DNA of 64,000 nucleotides from Subtercola sp. (GCA_025463745.1 JAODBB010000001.1:1-64000), one strand, 5' to 3'. Positions 52,479-61,964 are shown, numbered from the stretch's first letter. Notes: generated from the sequence alone by a model not told the origin. A program made the numbers and translations.

Positions 52479-53954
52479 TCACCACGTGACGGCGATGTAT
52501 TTGCTCTCCGTGTAGTCGAGTACGCCGTCGTGGCCGCCTTCGCGGCCGATTCCTGATTGTTTTACGCCACCGAATGATGCTGCAGGGTCGGAGACGATGG
52601 CGCGGTTCAGGCCGATCATTCCGGCTTCGATGGCTTCGCTAACGCGAAGGCCTTCGGCGAGGTCGGTGGTGTAGACGTAGGCGACGAGGCCGAATTCTGT
52701 GTTGTTGGCCATGCGCACAGCGTCGTCGACGTGATCGAAGATCACGATCGGGGCGACTGGGCCGAAGATCTCTTCGCTCAGAATCTGGGAGTCCGGCCGA
52801 ACATTCATCAGCACGGTGGGTGCGTAGAAGTAGCCCTCGCCGTCGAGGGGGTTGCCGCCGACAATCGCCTGAGCGCCTTGGGCGATCGCGCCGTCGACAA
52901 GGCCCCTGACTTTCTGACGAGCTTCTTCGTTGACCAGCGGGCCGATCTGATTGCTCTCATCCAGCCCCGCGCCAACCGTCAGCGACCTGAAAGCATCGGC
53001 GAACTTCGATGAAAACTCGTCGGCGACCGAAGAATGCACGTAAAAACGGTTGGCGGCGGTGCACGCTTCTCCGCCGTTTCGGAGTTTCGCGATCATCGCG
53101 CCGGCCACAGCGGCGTCGACGTCTGCCTTCTCGAGTACCAGAAACGGGGCGTTGCCGCCGAGTTCCATCGATACGTTCACGACCGTTTTGGCCGCTTCGC
53201 TGAGGAGCACGCGGCCGACTTCGGTGGAGCCGGTGAACGAGATTTTTCGGATGCGCGGGTCGGCCAGGAGGGACGAAGTTACAGCGCCCGAGCGGCGCGA
53301 AGGGATGACGTTCACCACACCGGCGGGTAGGCCCGCTTCTTCGAGGATCGCGACCATAGCAAGGGCGGTCAGCGGGGTTTCGGAGGCGGGTTTGAGAATG
53401 ATCGTGCATCCTGCCGCCAACGCCGGGGCGATCTTGCGGGTCGCCATTGCAGCAGGAAAGTTCCACGGCGTGATCAGCAGGCACACTCCCACGGGTTGGC
53501 GGATGACGAGAATGCGGTTCGCTCCGCCGGGCGCGGTTTCGAGGGTGCCCTGAAGGCGTACTGCCTCTTCCGCGTACCACCGAAAGAACTCGGCGGCATA
53601 GGTGACCTCGGCGCGGGCGTCGGCCAGCGCTTTGCCATTCTCCAGGGTGATCAGTGCGGCCAACGCTTCGCGCCGTTCGATCATCAGCTCGAATGCTGTG
53701 CGCAAGATCTCGCTTTTCACCCGCGGAGGCGTCGATCGCCACCCGACCGCGACCTGTTCTGCCGCGTCGAGTGCCAGCAGAGCGTCATCGACGGTTGCTG
53801 AACTCACGGTAGCGACGGGCTGGGCTGTGGCGGGGTCGATGACGTCGAACGTCGAGGCATCGGCCGCGGGGCGTTCACGGCCGCCGATCCACAGACCGGT
53901 GGGCACGGTGATACCGAGCGACCTGATGAGCGATTCTTGAGTGACTTGGGTCAT
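52479..53954 (-). CDS. gabD: NAD(P)-dependent succinate-semialdehyde dehydrogenase
   Basis: A 491-residue aldehyde dehydrogenase of the GabD subfamily. Markers: LITPWNFPAAMATRKIAPAL near 160-180, ILKPASETPLTAL, FTGSTEVGRVLL near 235, the catalytic Glu in ELGGNAPFLVLE near 258-269 and the catalytic Cys in NGGEACTAANRFYV near 290-303. The loop around the Cys has GEACTAAN, the GabD-like form. It oxidises succinate semialdehyde to succinate. Neighbours on both sides are broken genes, so its original operon partners are unclear. Confidence 0.87.
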   Translation of the reverse strand: MTQVTQESLIRSLGITVPTGLWIGGRERPAADASTFDVIDPATAQPVATVSSATVDDALLALDAAEQVAVGWRSTPPRVKSEILRTAFELMIERREALAALITLENGKALADARAEVTYAAEFFRWYAEEAVRLQGTLETAPGGANRILVIRQPVGVCLLITPWNFPAAMATRKIAPALAAGCTIILKPASETPLTALAMVAILEEAGLPAGVVNVIPSRRSGAVTSSLLADPRIRKISFTGSTEVGRVLLSEAAKTVVNVSMELGGNAPFLVLEKADVDAAVAGAMIAKLRNGGEACTAANRFYVHSSVADEFSSKFADAFRSLTVGAGLDESNQIGPLVNEEARQKVRGLVDGAIAQGAQAIVGGNPLDGEGYFYAPTVLMNVRPDSQILSEEIFGPVAPIVIFDHVDDAVRMANNTEFGLVAYVYTTDLAEGLRVSEAIEAGMIGLNRAIVSDPAASFGGVKQSGIGREGGHDGVLDYTESKYIAVTW

Positions 53955-54000
53955 TGCGTCTCCATTGGGATGTGATCGAGCTGTGCTCGCGAACGGGGGT

Positions 54001-55190
54001 TCAGATGAGGATGCCGAGCGGATGTTCGATTCGGTTAGTGAATGCGGCGAGCCATTGAGCGGCGAGGGCGCCGTCGATGGAGCGGTGATCGACGGAGAGC
54101 GTGCAGGTCATCACGTTGCCCACTGCGAGTTCACCATCAATGACCACCGGCAGTGCGCGAACGGCGTCGACCGCGAGGATTCCCGATTGTGGCTGGTTGA
54201 GAATCGCCGAGAACTCGGTGGTGCCATACATTCCGAGGTTCGAGATCGAGAAACTGCCTCCCTCAAGCTCGTCTTGTGTCAGGCGCTTACCTTTCGCCTT
54301 TTGCGCGAGCTCAGAGACGGCGGCGCTCACCGCCGAGAGGCTCTTCGAGCCGATGTCACGCACCACAGGGGTGAGCAGGCCACCCTCGACGGCGACCGCG
54401 ACCGCGATGTCAACAGTGTTGAAACGGTGCAGGCCGTCTTTGGCCCACGTGACATTGGCCGCCGGCACGTCAGCGAACGCTGCTGCGGCGGCCTTAACCA
54501 CGAGATCGTTCACCGAGATTCTGATCGGTGACGATTCGTTGATTTGTGTTCTCAAGGCGAGCAGGTCGTCGACTTCGCAATCGGCAGTGAGATAGAAATG
54601 TGGAACCGTCGATTTACTCTCGGTCAGCCGACGGGCGATCGCTCGGCGCATGCCGGTGTGCGGCAACAGTGTATAGCCCGGGTCGGTCGGAGACGGGGTG
54701 ACCTGAACGGCGACGGGCACCGAAGGAGACGGCTGCAACGACCTTTCAGCCGGAGTGGTCGGTGAGACAGGTGTCGCCGATTCCAGGTGGTTGTCGATGT
54801 CGCGGCGCACGATGCGGCCGCCCGGCCCGGTTCCGGTGACGGCGCTGAGGTCGACTCCGCGCTCACGGGCGAGCTTGCGGGCGAGGGGGCTCATGAATTG
54901 GCGCGCGGTGACAAAAGACTCGGCCGACGTACGTGCGGAAGGAGCGGCAGTGATGCCATGGGATTGCACCTCAGCAGCGGCCGAGACGATAGACGAAGCT
55001 TCTACGACAGGGGCCGCAGAGTCCGGATCACGCGTCTCGGTCTCTGCGCTGGTACTGCTGCCGAGCAGTCGGTCGATGTCGGCATCCGAGTCACCGTCGG
55101 CGATCAGTACCGCGATCGGTGCGCCGACCTCGCCCGTCTCACCCGCGGCGAGTACGACCCGGCCGATGACCCCGGCCTCGCCGGCCTCGC
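54001..55190 (-). pseudogene. 5'-truncated dihydrolipoamide acyltransferase (E2) gene
   Basis: The recognisable protein begins in the second half of the lipoyl domain (EAGVIGRVVLAAGETGEVG), then has an Ala/Thr linker, the E3/E1-binding domain FMSPLARKLARERGVDLSAV, and the acyltransferase core with DHRSIDGALAAQWLAAF. The start of the lipoyl domain with the lipoyl-lysine (usually ETDKA) is missing. Further upstream the frame continues only as antisense of a GntR fragment. No E1 genes are in the window. A deletion near 55190 removed the 5' end and probably its E1 partners, so the 2-oxo acid dehydrogenase complex is lost here. Confidence 0.75.
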
Positions 55191-55197
55191 GGTCGAG

Positions 55198-55506
55198 ATG
55201 CAAAACACCACAGCCGTCGGTGAGTTCATGCGACTCGACCGTGAGTTTCACCTCACCAACTATTCGGGCGCCTCGATGCAGTCGCTCGCCGACATCATTC
55301 ATCGGCTGTGGAATACCACACAGCATTATCGTCGCGTCTACTCGGCGATCGTCGGCATCGACGGCCGCGGGCCCAACGATCTGGAGCACACGCTTCTCGT
55401 TGATAGCATTCGGCGCCGCGATGCCGACGATGCCGAGCGCCTGCTCGTTACGCACATCCGGCGCACCCGCCTCGAGCTCGAGAAACACCCCACCGTCTTC
55501 AGCTGA
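55198..55506 (+). pseudogene. C-terminal FCD-domain fragment of a GntR regulator
   Basis: In frame from 55198 the translation reads MQNTTAVGEFMRLDREFHLT, then SLADIIHRLWNTTQHYRR and LLVTHIRRTRLELEKHPTVFS. This is the C-terminal two-thirds of an FCD ligand domain, including the metal-site DREFH. The winged HTH and early FCD helices are missing. The break coincides with that of the opposite-strand E2 gene. The end overlaps the livF-like stop by 8 bases. Confidence 0.72.
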
Positions 55507-56248
55507 GGTTCTTCACCGATGAGCTTTTCGCCGCGGCCTCAGCTGAGCCGCCCAGATACGAGCTCTCGCCGGCTTCGAGTCGCACGCCAACGTCATCGGA
55601 GCCCCCCGCCAGAGCGATCTCCCCGTGCCGCAAGACGATCGCACAGTCTGACGCACCGAGCGCCACACGGGCGTGTTGCTCGACGAGCAGCACGCCCGTG
55701 CCGTCTCGGTCAGCCATGCTCCGCACCGCGGCGAGCAGACCCGTCACGATCTGCGGCGCGAGGCCGAGACTCATCTCGTCGAGCATCAGCAGACGCGGCC
55801 GGCGAACCAATGCCGCGGCGAGCGCGACCATCTGCTGCTCGCCGCCAGACAGCAGAGCCACTTTGCGACGCCAGAGGGGCCGAAGCGCCGGCAGAAGCTC
55901 GACGACGTCGTCTGTCTTTCCGACCCGCGATCGCTGAGCGACCCGAAGCGTGTCGGCGACACTCAACTCGCCGAAGAGCCCCCGATCATCCGGCACCATC
56001 ACCATCCCGCGTCGAGCAATGCGGCTCGTCGCCTCGCGTCCGATCGGCCGGCCAAGCACCCGCACCGTACCGCCAATGGGGCGGATCAACCCGGCGATCG
56101 TGAGCAGCGTTGTCGTCTTTCCAGAGCCGTTGGGCCCGAGCAGAGCGACGACCTCTCCCTCTGACACCTCGAAAGAGATGTCGCGCACCACCTCGACGCC
56201 GCGGTAGCCGCCGACCAGCTGGTCGACTTCCAGAACATGAGTCGTCAT
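55499..56248 (-). CDS. livF: Branched-chain amino acid-type ABC ATPase (LivF)
   Basis: A 249-residue ABC ATPase: Walker A GPNGSGKTT near 38-46, Q-loop, signature LLSGGEQQMVALAAAL near 140-155 and Walker B LLMLDEMSLGL near 163. The late glutamate position after Walker B (LDE) and the length fit LivF. ATG 56248 overlaps the livG stop (ATGA); the longer frame upstream is a shadow. Last gene of the livK-livHM-livG-livF operon. Confidence 0.88.
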   Translation of the reverse strand: MTTHVLEVDQLVGGYRGVEVVRDISFEVSEGEVVALLGPNGSGKTTTLLTIAGLIRPIGGTVRVLGRPIGREATSRIARRGMVMVPDDRGLFGELSVADTLRVAQRSRVGKTDDVVELLPALRPLWRRKVALLSGGEQQMVALAAALVRRPRLLMLDEMSLGLAPQIVTGLLAAVRSMADRDGTGVLLVEQHARVALGASDCAIVLRHGEIALAGGSDDVGVRLEAGESSYLGGSAEAAAKSSSVKNLS

Positions 56249-57084
56249 GCTGTACCTCCCGCGTTCGTTGATGAGTGCAACGTTTCTGCAACGTCGGGCG
56301 CGCCCAGGTATGCTGCCATCACCGCGGGCGACGATCGCACCTCCGACGGGGTGCCGGTGGCGATCACTCGACCGAACTCCAGCACCACTACTCGGTCGCA
56401 GATGCCGAAGACGAGATCCATGTCGTGGTCCACCAACAGCATCCCCAAGCCGCGGTCGGCGAGCGTGCGCAGATGGCGGCCGAGATGCTGACTCTCCGTG
56501 GAGTCCAATCCTGCGGCGGGCTCGTCGAGGAGGAGCACAGACGGATTGCTGATGAGCGCCCGGGCTACGCCCAGAAGCTTTTGCTGACCGAGCGAGAGAG
56601 TCGAGGGCACCGCATCCATTCGGCCATCGAGTTCGAAGTCGTTCAGGATGCCCGCAGGAACCTCTATCGGACGTCGACGTGTGAACACATCGGCCAAAAG
56701 CGTGCGCACAGGGCGACCGGGCCGATTCCCGACGTCGATGTTCTCGCCGACCGTCAGGTCGCCGAACAGATCGGGACTCTGCCACGTGCGTTCGAGGCCC
56801 AGGCGCGCGACGCGGTGCGGACGGGATCGGCTGATGTCGCGCCCGTCGATCATGACCTCGCCTGAGCGGGGAGTGAAGCCGAGAACCCCGTCGATGAAGC
56901 TCGTTTTTCCTGCCCCGTTCGGACCGATCAGACCGACGATCTCTCCCGGTGCCACGTCAAGGTCGACATCGCTGACCGCGACGACCCCGCCGTACCGCAC
57001 GGTAGCCGCGCGAACCGTCAGACCTGTTCCGGCGACCGCGTCAAGGCTGTTCCCGGCGTCAAGGCTGTTCCCGGCGTCAAACAC
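56245..57084 (-). CDS. livG: Branched-chain amino acid-type ABC ATPase (LivG)
   Basis: A 279-residue ABC ATPase: Walker A GPNGAGKTSF near 54-63, signature TLSLGQQKLLGVARAL near 165-180 (Leu replaces the usual Ser before GQQ), Walker B VLLLDEPAAGL. LivG-like insert after Q-loop (ERTWQSPDLF). The first 14 residues are a repeated DAGNSL encoded by an 18-bp DNA repeat (about 57035-57078). The start GTG 57084 overlaps the permease gene by 8 bases. Confidence 0.87.
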   Translation of the reverse strand: MFDAGNSLDAGNSLDAVAGTGLTVRAATVRYGGVVAVSDVDLDVAPGEIVGLIGPNGAGKTSFIDGVLGFTPRSGEVMIDGRDISRSRPHRVARLGLERTWQSPDLFGDLTVGENIDVGNRPGRPVRTLLADVFTRRRPIEVPAGILNDFELDGRMDAVPSTLSLGQQKLLGVARALISNPSVLLLDEPAAGLDSTESQHLGRHLRTLADRGLGMLLVDHDMDLVFGICDRVVVLEFGRVIATGTPSEVRSSPAVMAAYLGAPDVAETLHSSTNAGGTA

Positions 57085-59095
57085 GCGTCACCTCCACACG
57101 ATCGGAATTCACGAGCGGCTCGACCCGGTTTTCGGCCGGGTGTCGACGACTGCGCCGCAACTGAAGGCCCGAGACCAACTTCGACGTCGCGCCTGCGATG
57201 CCTTCGGGATTCAGAACGGCAGTAAGAATGAGCGCGACTCCCGAGAAGAGCAGATACCACGAACCCGGGTCTTGGAACCATCCGCTGATGAGAACGTAGG
57301 TGACTCCTCCGGGCACCATCAAGGCACCCACCAGGGCCCCGTACAGGCTCGTGATGCCGCCGAGATACGCGAACGCGAGCAGGGGAAGGCCAAGCGCGAG
57401 CACGTCGAAGGAGGCACTCGAGAATTGCCCGACACCATATGTCATCAGCACACCGGCGGTCGCCGCGAGTACCGAAGAAAAGGCGAAGACCAACGCCTTC
57501 GTCTCTACAATGCCGACGCCCACCGATGCCGCCGCGCGCTCATTGGAGCGGATGGCGAGGAGCCGTACGCCGGTGCGGCCCCCTGCTACGCGCGCGACCA
57601 CCATGAGCGCGACGATGAGCACGCCGCAACACAGCAGGATGAACGGGGTGCGGGCGATGTCCGACCCCGCTCGGACGCTGAGGTCGATGCCGAAAAGGCG
57701 CGCCGGGGGCAGGTTGCCGAGCGCGGCCGGGTTGAGCGCCGGATTAGAGAAGAGAACGGACTGCGCCGCGACGGCGAGCGCGAGAGTCACCACCGCCAGC
57801 TGTATCCCCACGGCTCGCAGGGCGGGGAGAGCGACGAACATGCCCAAGGCTGCTGCGATCAACACCGAGACGACCGCGGCCACCGGGAACGGAAGTCCGG
57901 CGTCGATCGTCAGCCGCGCTACGAGCAGTCCGGCCGCGCCGGCGATTGCCACCGGGGCGAGCGAGATCTGACCCGCGTAGCCGGTGAGGATGACCACCGA
58001 GAGGATCAGGAGTGCGGCTATCAGGGACTGGGCGAAGGCGAAGCGGTAGACGCCGTTGAAAAGCAGAAGGCAGATTCCGGTCGCCACGATGACCACGATG
58101 ACCGGCCCACGCACCGACGTGGGTCGCCGCGCAGCGGGGAGTCGCCCCGCGGCGGCAGCGCCGCGGCCGCCGCCGAGAGATGCGGGGCTGAAGATCAGCA
58201 CACCGATGATGAGCAGCAACGGTATCAGGTCCTCTGCGCCGACCTGCAGCCAAGGAGGATACCAGGGCATCGTTTTGAGGTACGTGACGAAGGACTGCAA
58301 CACGCTGATTCCGAGTCCTGCGACGGCGACGATGATCACCGACCTGAAGCGGGCAAGCAGAGCTGCGGCGAGCGCCGGCACGATGTACAGCGTCATCGTG
58401 ATGGGGTTGAGCGGAACGAGCGGTGCAACGGTGACGCCGATGATTCCCGCGATGAGGCCCGACATAGCCCATGCTCGAAGGGCCAGCAGGTCGGCCGAGT
58501 AGCCCATCAGGGTGACCGCTCGGGTGTTGTCCGCGTAGGCGGCGAGTGCGATTCCTTGACGCGCGAACCGTAGGTAGGCCCAGACCGCGACGACCATCAC
58601 CGCGAAGACAAGCACCGCCTCGACGATATTCACTGGCACGGTCTGACCGGCGATCGTGATCGTATTAGTGCTGAACCATGACGGCACAGTGACCTGACCC
58701 GTGCCGAATTGAATGGCCACGATCGACTGGATCACCGTCATGATTCCGATCGATGCAACCACGCTGGCGAGCTGAGGCGCGTTGCGCAGCGGCCGAAATA
58801 CGAGCAGATATGCCAGCAGAGACAGCAGTACCGACGACAGCACTCCGGCGGCGATAGCGACCGGGGCACTCGCCGGCCCCCCGGTTTCGATCGTGCTGGG
58901 GATGCCGACGATCGGCAGGTGGAGCGTGCCCGTCTCACGCATCGCGTAGTAGACGTACGCGCCCCACATCGCCACTGCCCCTTGTGCGAGGTTGACGACG
59001 CCGGTGCCTCGCTTCGTCGCGACGACCGCGAGACCGATCCCGCCGTATGCGACACCGGCCGCGAGGCCTAACACCGCAAAGAGTACCCATTCCAT
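57077..59095 (-). CDS. Fused LivH-LivM permease
   Basis: A 672-residue permease joining both membrane subunits of a branched-chain amino acid-type importer in one chain. Residues 1-310 are LivH-like (GIGLAVVATKRGTGVVNLAQGA, late LNPITMTLYIVPALAAAL); a Gly/Ala/Arg-rich linker at about 310-335 follows; 340-672 is LivM-like (LTGYAGQISLAP near 390, LLAIRSNERAAASVG near 530). Gene fusions of this type are known in actinobacteria. Substrate could be amino acid, amide or urea-like. Nine nt separate it from the binding-protein gene. Confidence 0.87.
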   Translation of the reverse strand: MEWVLFAVLGLAAGVAYGGIGLAVVATKRGTGVVNLAQGAVAMWGAYVYYAMRETGTLHLPIVGIPSTIETGGPASAPVAIAAGVLSSVLLSLLAYLLVFRPLRNAPQLASVVASIGIMTVIQSIVAIQFGTGQVTVPSWFSTNTITIAGQTVPVNIVEAVLVFAVMVVAVWAYLRFARQGIALAAYADNTRAVTLMGYSADLLALRAWAMSGLIAGIIGVTVAPLVPLNPITMTLYIVPALAAALLARFRSVIIVAVAGLGISVLQSFVTYLKTMPWYPPWLQVGAEDLIPLLLIIGVLIFSPASLGGGRGAAAAGRLPAARRPTSVRGPVIVVIVATGICLLLFNGVYRFAFAQSLIAALLILSVVILTGYAGQISLAPVAIAGAAGLLVARLTIDAGLPFPVAAVVSVLIAAALGMFVALPALRAVGIQLAVVTLALAVAAQSVLFSNPALNPAALGNLPPARLFGIDLSVRAGSDIARTPFILLCCGVLIVALMVVARVAGGRTGVRLLAIRSNERAAASVGVGIVETKALVFAFSSVLAATAGVLMTYGVGQFSSASFDVLALGLPLLAFAYLGGITSLYGALVGALMVPGGVTYVLISGWFQDPGSWYLLFSGVALILTAVLNPEGIAGATSKLVSGLQLRRSRRHPAENRVEPLVNSDRVEVTRV

Positions 59096-59104
59096 CGGCC
59101 GACC

Positions 59105-60319
59105 TCAGTTCTTGTACAGGTCTGCGATGTTCACGAACTCGCCGGTTACGGGCTGGAGCTTTCCGTCTTTGACGGAGTACACGAGCACGCCCGGCGCGCA
59201 GATCGAGATGTTGTCGGGCCATTGTTTGCCGTCGCACGTGAGCGGCTGGCCCATGAAGCTGTCGACGCCGACGACGCCCTGCAGAGCCGTCTTGAGCGAC
59301 TGTGAGGTCACGTCCCCGTTGATCGTCCGCGCCACTGCGGCGAGATCTTGCATAGTGGAGAACGTCATCTGCGTGTAGTTGTCGACGTTCGCGGCCGGCT
59401 GACCTTGCACTGCTTTCTGGTAAGTAGCGATCTGCTGCGCAGCAGTTGCCGGAATCTGCGAGGTGTTGTCGGGCGAGTAGAGGTCGGAGTCAGAGAGCAC
59501 TCCTTCTGCCGAAGCAGGGTCTGCGGTGGCGAATTGGCCGCAGCTGCCGGCGAAGATGTGGCCCTTGTAACCGAGCGTGCGGGCCGCCTGAACGAACGCG
59601 GTGCAGTCGGGCTCCGGTGCGATGATGAGCACGGCGTCAGGGTTGCCGGTGACCGCCGAGGCGAAAGCTGTGGTGTAGTTCGGCGACGTGGAACTGTAGA
59701 AGTTCTTGGTGAGGTCGATCCCCAGGTTCGTGGCCACGGGGTCGAGGGTGCTGTCGGCGACCGACCGGTCGACAGGCGAGTCCGGGTTGAGGAATGCGAC
59801 CGTCTTGACTCCGTACTCCTTTTGGAGGGTCTGCAACGGCACGCCATAAAAAGCGCCGGGTGCCGCGCCGAAGAACCAGGCGTCCGGACTGTTGGACTGC
59901 ACGGCGCCGAACGGGGTGTGACCGATAAAGGGGATGCCCGCGCCGGCCAGAATCTCCAGAGCGGTGTCCGAGCTCAGGTCGATGCCCTGAACCACCGCGA
60001 CGACCTCATCGGAAACGAACTGGTTCGCACATTTGACCGAGGCGGCGGGAGTGCCATCGGTGTTGCAGGTCACTAAGTTGATCGGGTGGCCGTTGATCCC
60101 GCCGTCGGCGTTGACCTGCTCGATGCCCACGGTGCCTCCGGTGCCGAAGTCGGGGAATGCCAGGGCACCAGCGCCCTGGTTCAAGAACCCGATCTTGATC
60201 GGGGTACCGGTCGGCGTCGGCGATGACGCCAGGTCGGAGCCACTCGCTTGGCTGGAACAGGCCGACAATGCGACCACGGCCGCCATGACGACCAGCACGG
60301 ATAGATGCCTCTTTTTCAT
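59105..60319 (-). CDS. LivK-type substrate-binding lipoprotein
   Basis: A 404-residue binding protein of the periplasmic leucine-binding (type I) fold. Signal peptide KKRHLSVLVVMAAVVALSAC with lipobox LSAC, Cys about 20. FLNQGAGALAFPDFGTGG and CTAFVQAARTLGYKGHIFAGS are typical ligand-domain strands. ATG 60319 has a weak GGGG box. The ligand is not certain: amino acids, aromatic acids or short amides are all taken by such systems. Confidence 0.86.
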   Translation of the reverse strand: MKKRHLSVLVVMAAVVALSACSSQASGSDLASSPTPTGTPIKIGFLNQGAGALAFPDFGTGGTVGIEQVNADGGINGHPINLVTCNTDGTPAASVKCANQFVSDEVVAVVQGIDLSSDTALEILAGAGIPFIGHTPFGAVQSNSPDAWFFGAAPGAFYGVPLQTLQKEYGVKTVAFLNPDSPVDRSVADSTLDPVATNLGIDLTKNFYSSTSPNYTTAFASAVTGNPDAVLIIAPEPDCTAFVQAARTLGYKGHIFAGSCGQFATADPASAEGVLSDSDLYSPDNTSQIPATAAQQIATYQKAVQGQPAANVDNYTQMTFSTMQDLAAVARTINGDVTSQSLKTALQGVVGVDSFMGQPLTCDGKQWPDNISICAPGVLVYSVKDGKLQPVTGEFVNIADLYKN

Positions 60320-60497
60320 GCGTTCAAACCCCAGTTCAGACCGCCACGGTGCGGTGTTGTCCGTCACTGTACGGCGCTGATACTGACTGTTGCTATGGTG
60401 TGGGCAGCCACGATCTTGGCGCCGGAAGTGTGCGCGAAACACATATGTAGCGGGGCGTCCTCGGGAGCCACCCGCCGATCAGCAGGAGCGTCCTCGG

Positions 60498-60546
60498 GAG
60501 TCACCCGCGGACGCGAACCCGAACCGCGGGTGACTCAGAGGCGCGC
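60498..60546. terminator. 13-bp inverted repeat between SDR and LivK genes
   Basis: GAGTCACCCGCGG (60498-60510) pairs with CCGCGGGTGACTC (60534-60546) around a 23-nt loop. It lies just past the stop of the SDR gene and is probably its terminator. The left arm is part of an imperfect direct repeat GCGTCCTCGGGAGYCACCCGC seen also about 30 bases upstream. Confidence 0.55.
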
Positions 60547-60578
60547 ATCCCGAAGCTTCGGGGCAGGCTCGTTGCCGG

Positions 60579-61298
60579 TCAGCTTCCCGATAGGGCGGAG
60601 AACAGTTGCTGGTATCGTTCCGATGGGCCGAGCGTGAGTCCAGATTTCACGAACCTGGCCCAGTCGTCGGCGAGCACCTCGTCAAGACCGGACTCGATCG
60701 CATCAAGGCCGGCTGAGGCGAGAACCGCTGGCAATATCTTCGGCGCTGGCACGCCCGCGGCCATGTCTGTGTCGACGAGGCCCATGTGCACACCGACGAT
60801 GTGTGTGCCTTGTTCTGAGAGTTCGAGGCGCGCACTGTCGGTGAGATGCCAAGCCGCTGCCTTGGAAGCAGAATAGGCGCCACCACCGGGCACAGTGAAC
60901 CACGAGAGCGCCGAGACGACGTTGAGGATGGCACCTCCTCCGTTGGCCTTCAAGATCGGAGCGAACGCTTGGGTCATGAGCAGCGGGCCGAAGAAATTCG
61001 TGTCCATTTCTCGCCTGATGTCTGCCACGTCGCCTGAAATGAGCGACGTACCGGTCGAGATTCCGGCGTTGTTGATCAGCACCTGCACGTCGCCGGCCGC
61101 GTCGGCGACCGCGCGGATCTGCGACGGGTCGGTGATGTCGAGCTCGATAGGCACGACGCCGTCGACATCGACAGCACCCGGGTTGCGGGAGGCCGCGTAG
61201 ATCTTCGCCGCTCCGCGCTTCTTCAGCTGTGCGACGAATTCTGCGCCAATACCCCGGTTGGCACCGGTGACGAGTACCACGGTGTTCTTCAACTGCAT
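60579..61298 (-). CDS. Short-chain dehydrogenase/reductase under TetR control
   Basis: A 239-residue classical SDR: TGANRGIGAEF near 11-21, NNAGISTG near 78, and catalytic Ser/Tyr/Lys in VVSALSWF then GAYSASKAAAW near 128-148. It is divergent from a TetR regulator with operator-like palindromes over both starts. The substrate is unknown; such TetR/SDR pairs often respond to reactive carbonyls or quinones. Confidence 0.86.
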   Translation of the reverse strand: MQLKNTVVLVTGANRGIGAEFVAQLKKRGAAKIYAASRNPGAVDVDGVVPIELDITDPSQIRAVADAAGDVQVLINNAGISTGTSLISGDVADIRREMDTNFFGPLLMTQAFAPILKANGGGAILNVVSALSWFTVPGGGAYSASKAAAWHLTDSARLELSEQGTHIVGVHMGLVDTDMAAGVPAPKILPAVLASAGLDAIESGLDEVLADDWARFVKSGLTLGPSERYQQLFSALSGS

Positions 61299-61313
61299 GA
61301 GATTCTCCTTCTG

Positions 61314-61325
61314 TAGCGATCACTA
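61314..61325. promoter_or_regulatory. TetR operator candidate before the SDR gene
   Basis: TAGCGATCACTA matches the perfect palindrome at 61356-61367 at 11 of 12 positions and lies 16 nt upstream of the SDR start, overlapping its leader. Confidence 0.6.
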
Positions 61326-61355
61326 TGAATTGTGATCCGACCGTAGCACATTCCA

Positions 61356-61367
61356 TAGCGATCGCTA
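61356..61367. promoter_or_regulatory. TetR operator candidate before the TetR gene
   Basis: TAGCGATCGCTA is a perfect 12-bp palindrome directly before TATACT (61371-61376), the likely -10 of the TetR gene. The ATG follows six bases later, so the TetR message is probably leaderless and autoregulated. Confidence 0.65.
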
Positions 61368-61382
61368 CGATATACTGAAGCC

Positions 61383-61964
61383 ATGGCAGGCAGACCTCGA
61401 AGCTTCGACCGCGATGCTGCGTTGGCAGCGGCCATCGAGCTCTTCTGGCGCGCCGGCTACGAAGAGACCACCATAACGATGCTGACCGCAGCCATGGGCA
61501 TCGCTCCCCCGAGCCTGTACGCGGCGTTCGGCGATAAAGACAGCCTGTTCACGGAAGCCTCAGCGCTGTACTTCCGCCGCACCTGCGAGGCTGTTGACGC
61601 CGCTGCCGCCCGCCCGACGGCGCGCGAAGCGATAGCCGTCATGCTCGACGACACCGCCCGCGCTCACACCGACACGCTGACGCCGCTGGGCTGCCTGATG
61701 CTGACCGAGCCACGCCTGGCCGCGCAACGCGAGAACATCCACTCTCGCCTCCAGAAGCGCATTGCACGAGGCATCACAGAAGGCGACCTTCCAGCGACCG
61801 TTCAACCCGATCGGCTGGCCTCGTTCCTGTTGGCGGTCATGCGCGGCATGTCCGGGTGCGCCAGAGACGGCGGTTCCACCGAAGAGGTCCTCGCCATCGC
61901 CGGCTTCGCCGTGGCCGCCATACCAGAATCGCCCGACACTCTAGTAGAGGGTGTTGCCTCCTGA
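61383..61964 (+). CDS. TetR-family regulator
   Basis: A 193-residue TetR/AcrR regulator: HTH region FWRAGYEETTITMLTAAMG near 21-39 and SLYAAFGDKDSLFTEA near 44-59, then an all-helical ligand domain with a Cys/Met-rich LGCLMLTEP near 102. It lies divergent from the SDR gene and probably represses it and itself through the two TAGCGATCRCTA sites. The 3' end overlaps the convergent SDR by 24 bases. Confidence 0.88.
   Translation: MAGRPRSFDRDAALAAAIELFWRAGYEETTITMLTAAMGIAPPSLYAAFGDKDSLFTEASALYFRRTCEAVDAAAARPTAREAIAVMLDDTARAHTDTLTPLGCLMLTEPRLAAQRENIHSRLQKRIARGITEGDLPATVQPDRLASFLLAVMRGMSGCARDGGSTEEVLAIAGFAVAAIPESPDTLVEGVAS

Noticed and set aside
54787-55506. 239-codon plus-strand frame as an intact regulator
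   Set aside because: Only the part after about 55198 resembles an FCD domain; the earlier part is antisense of the E2 gene.
56648-58573. 641-codon plus-strand frame opposite the fused Liv permease
   Set aside because: The composition is extremely Arg/Gly/Glu/Asp-rich and low in hydrophobics, typical of the antisense of a high-GC membrane-protein gene.
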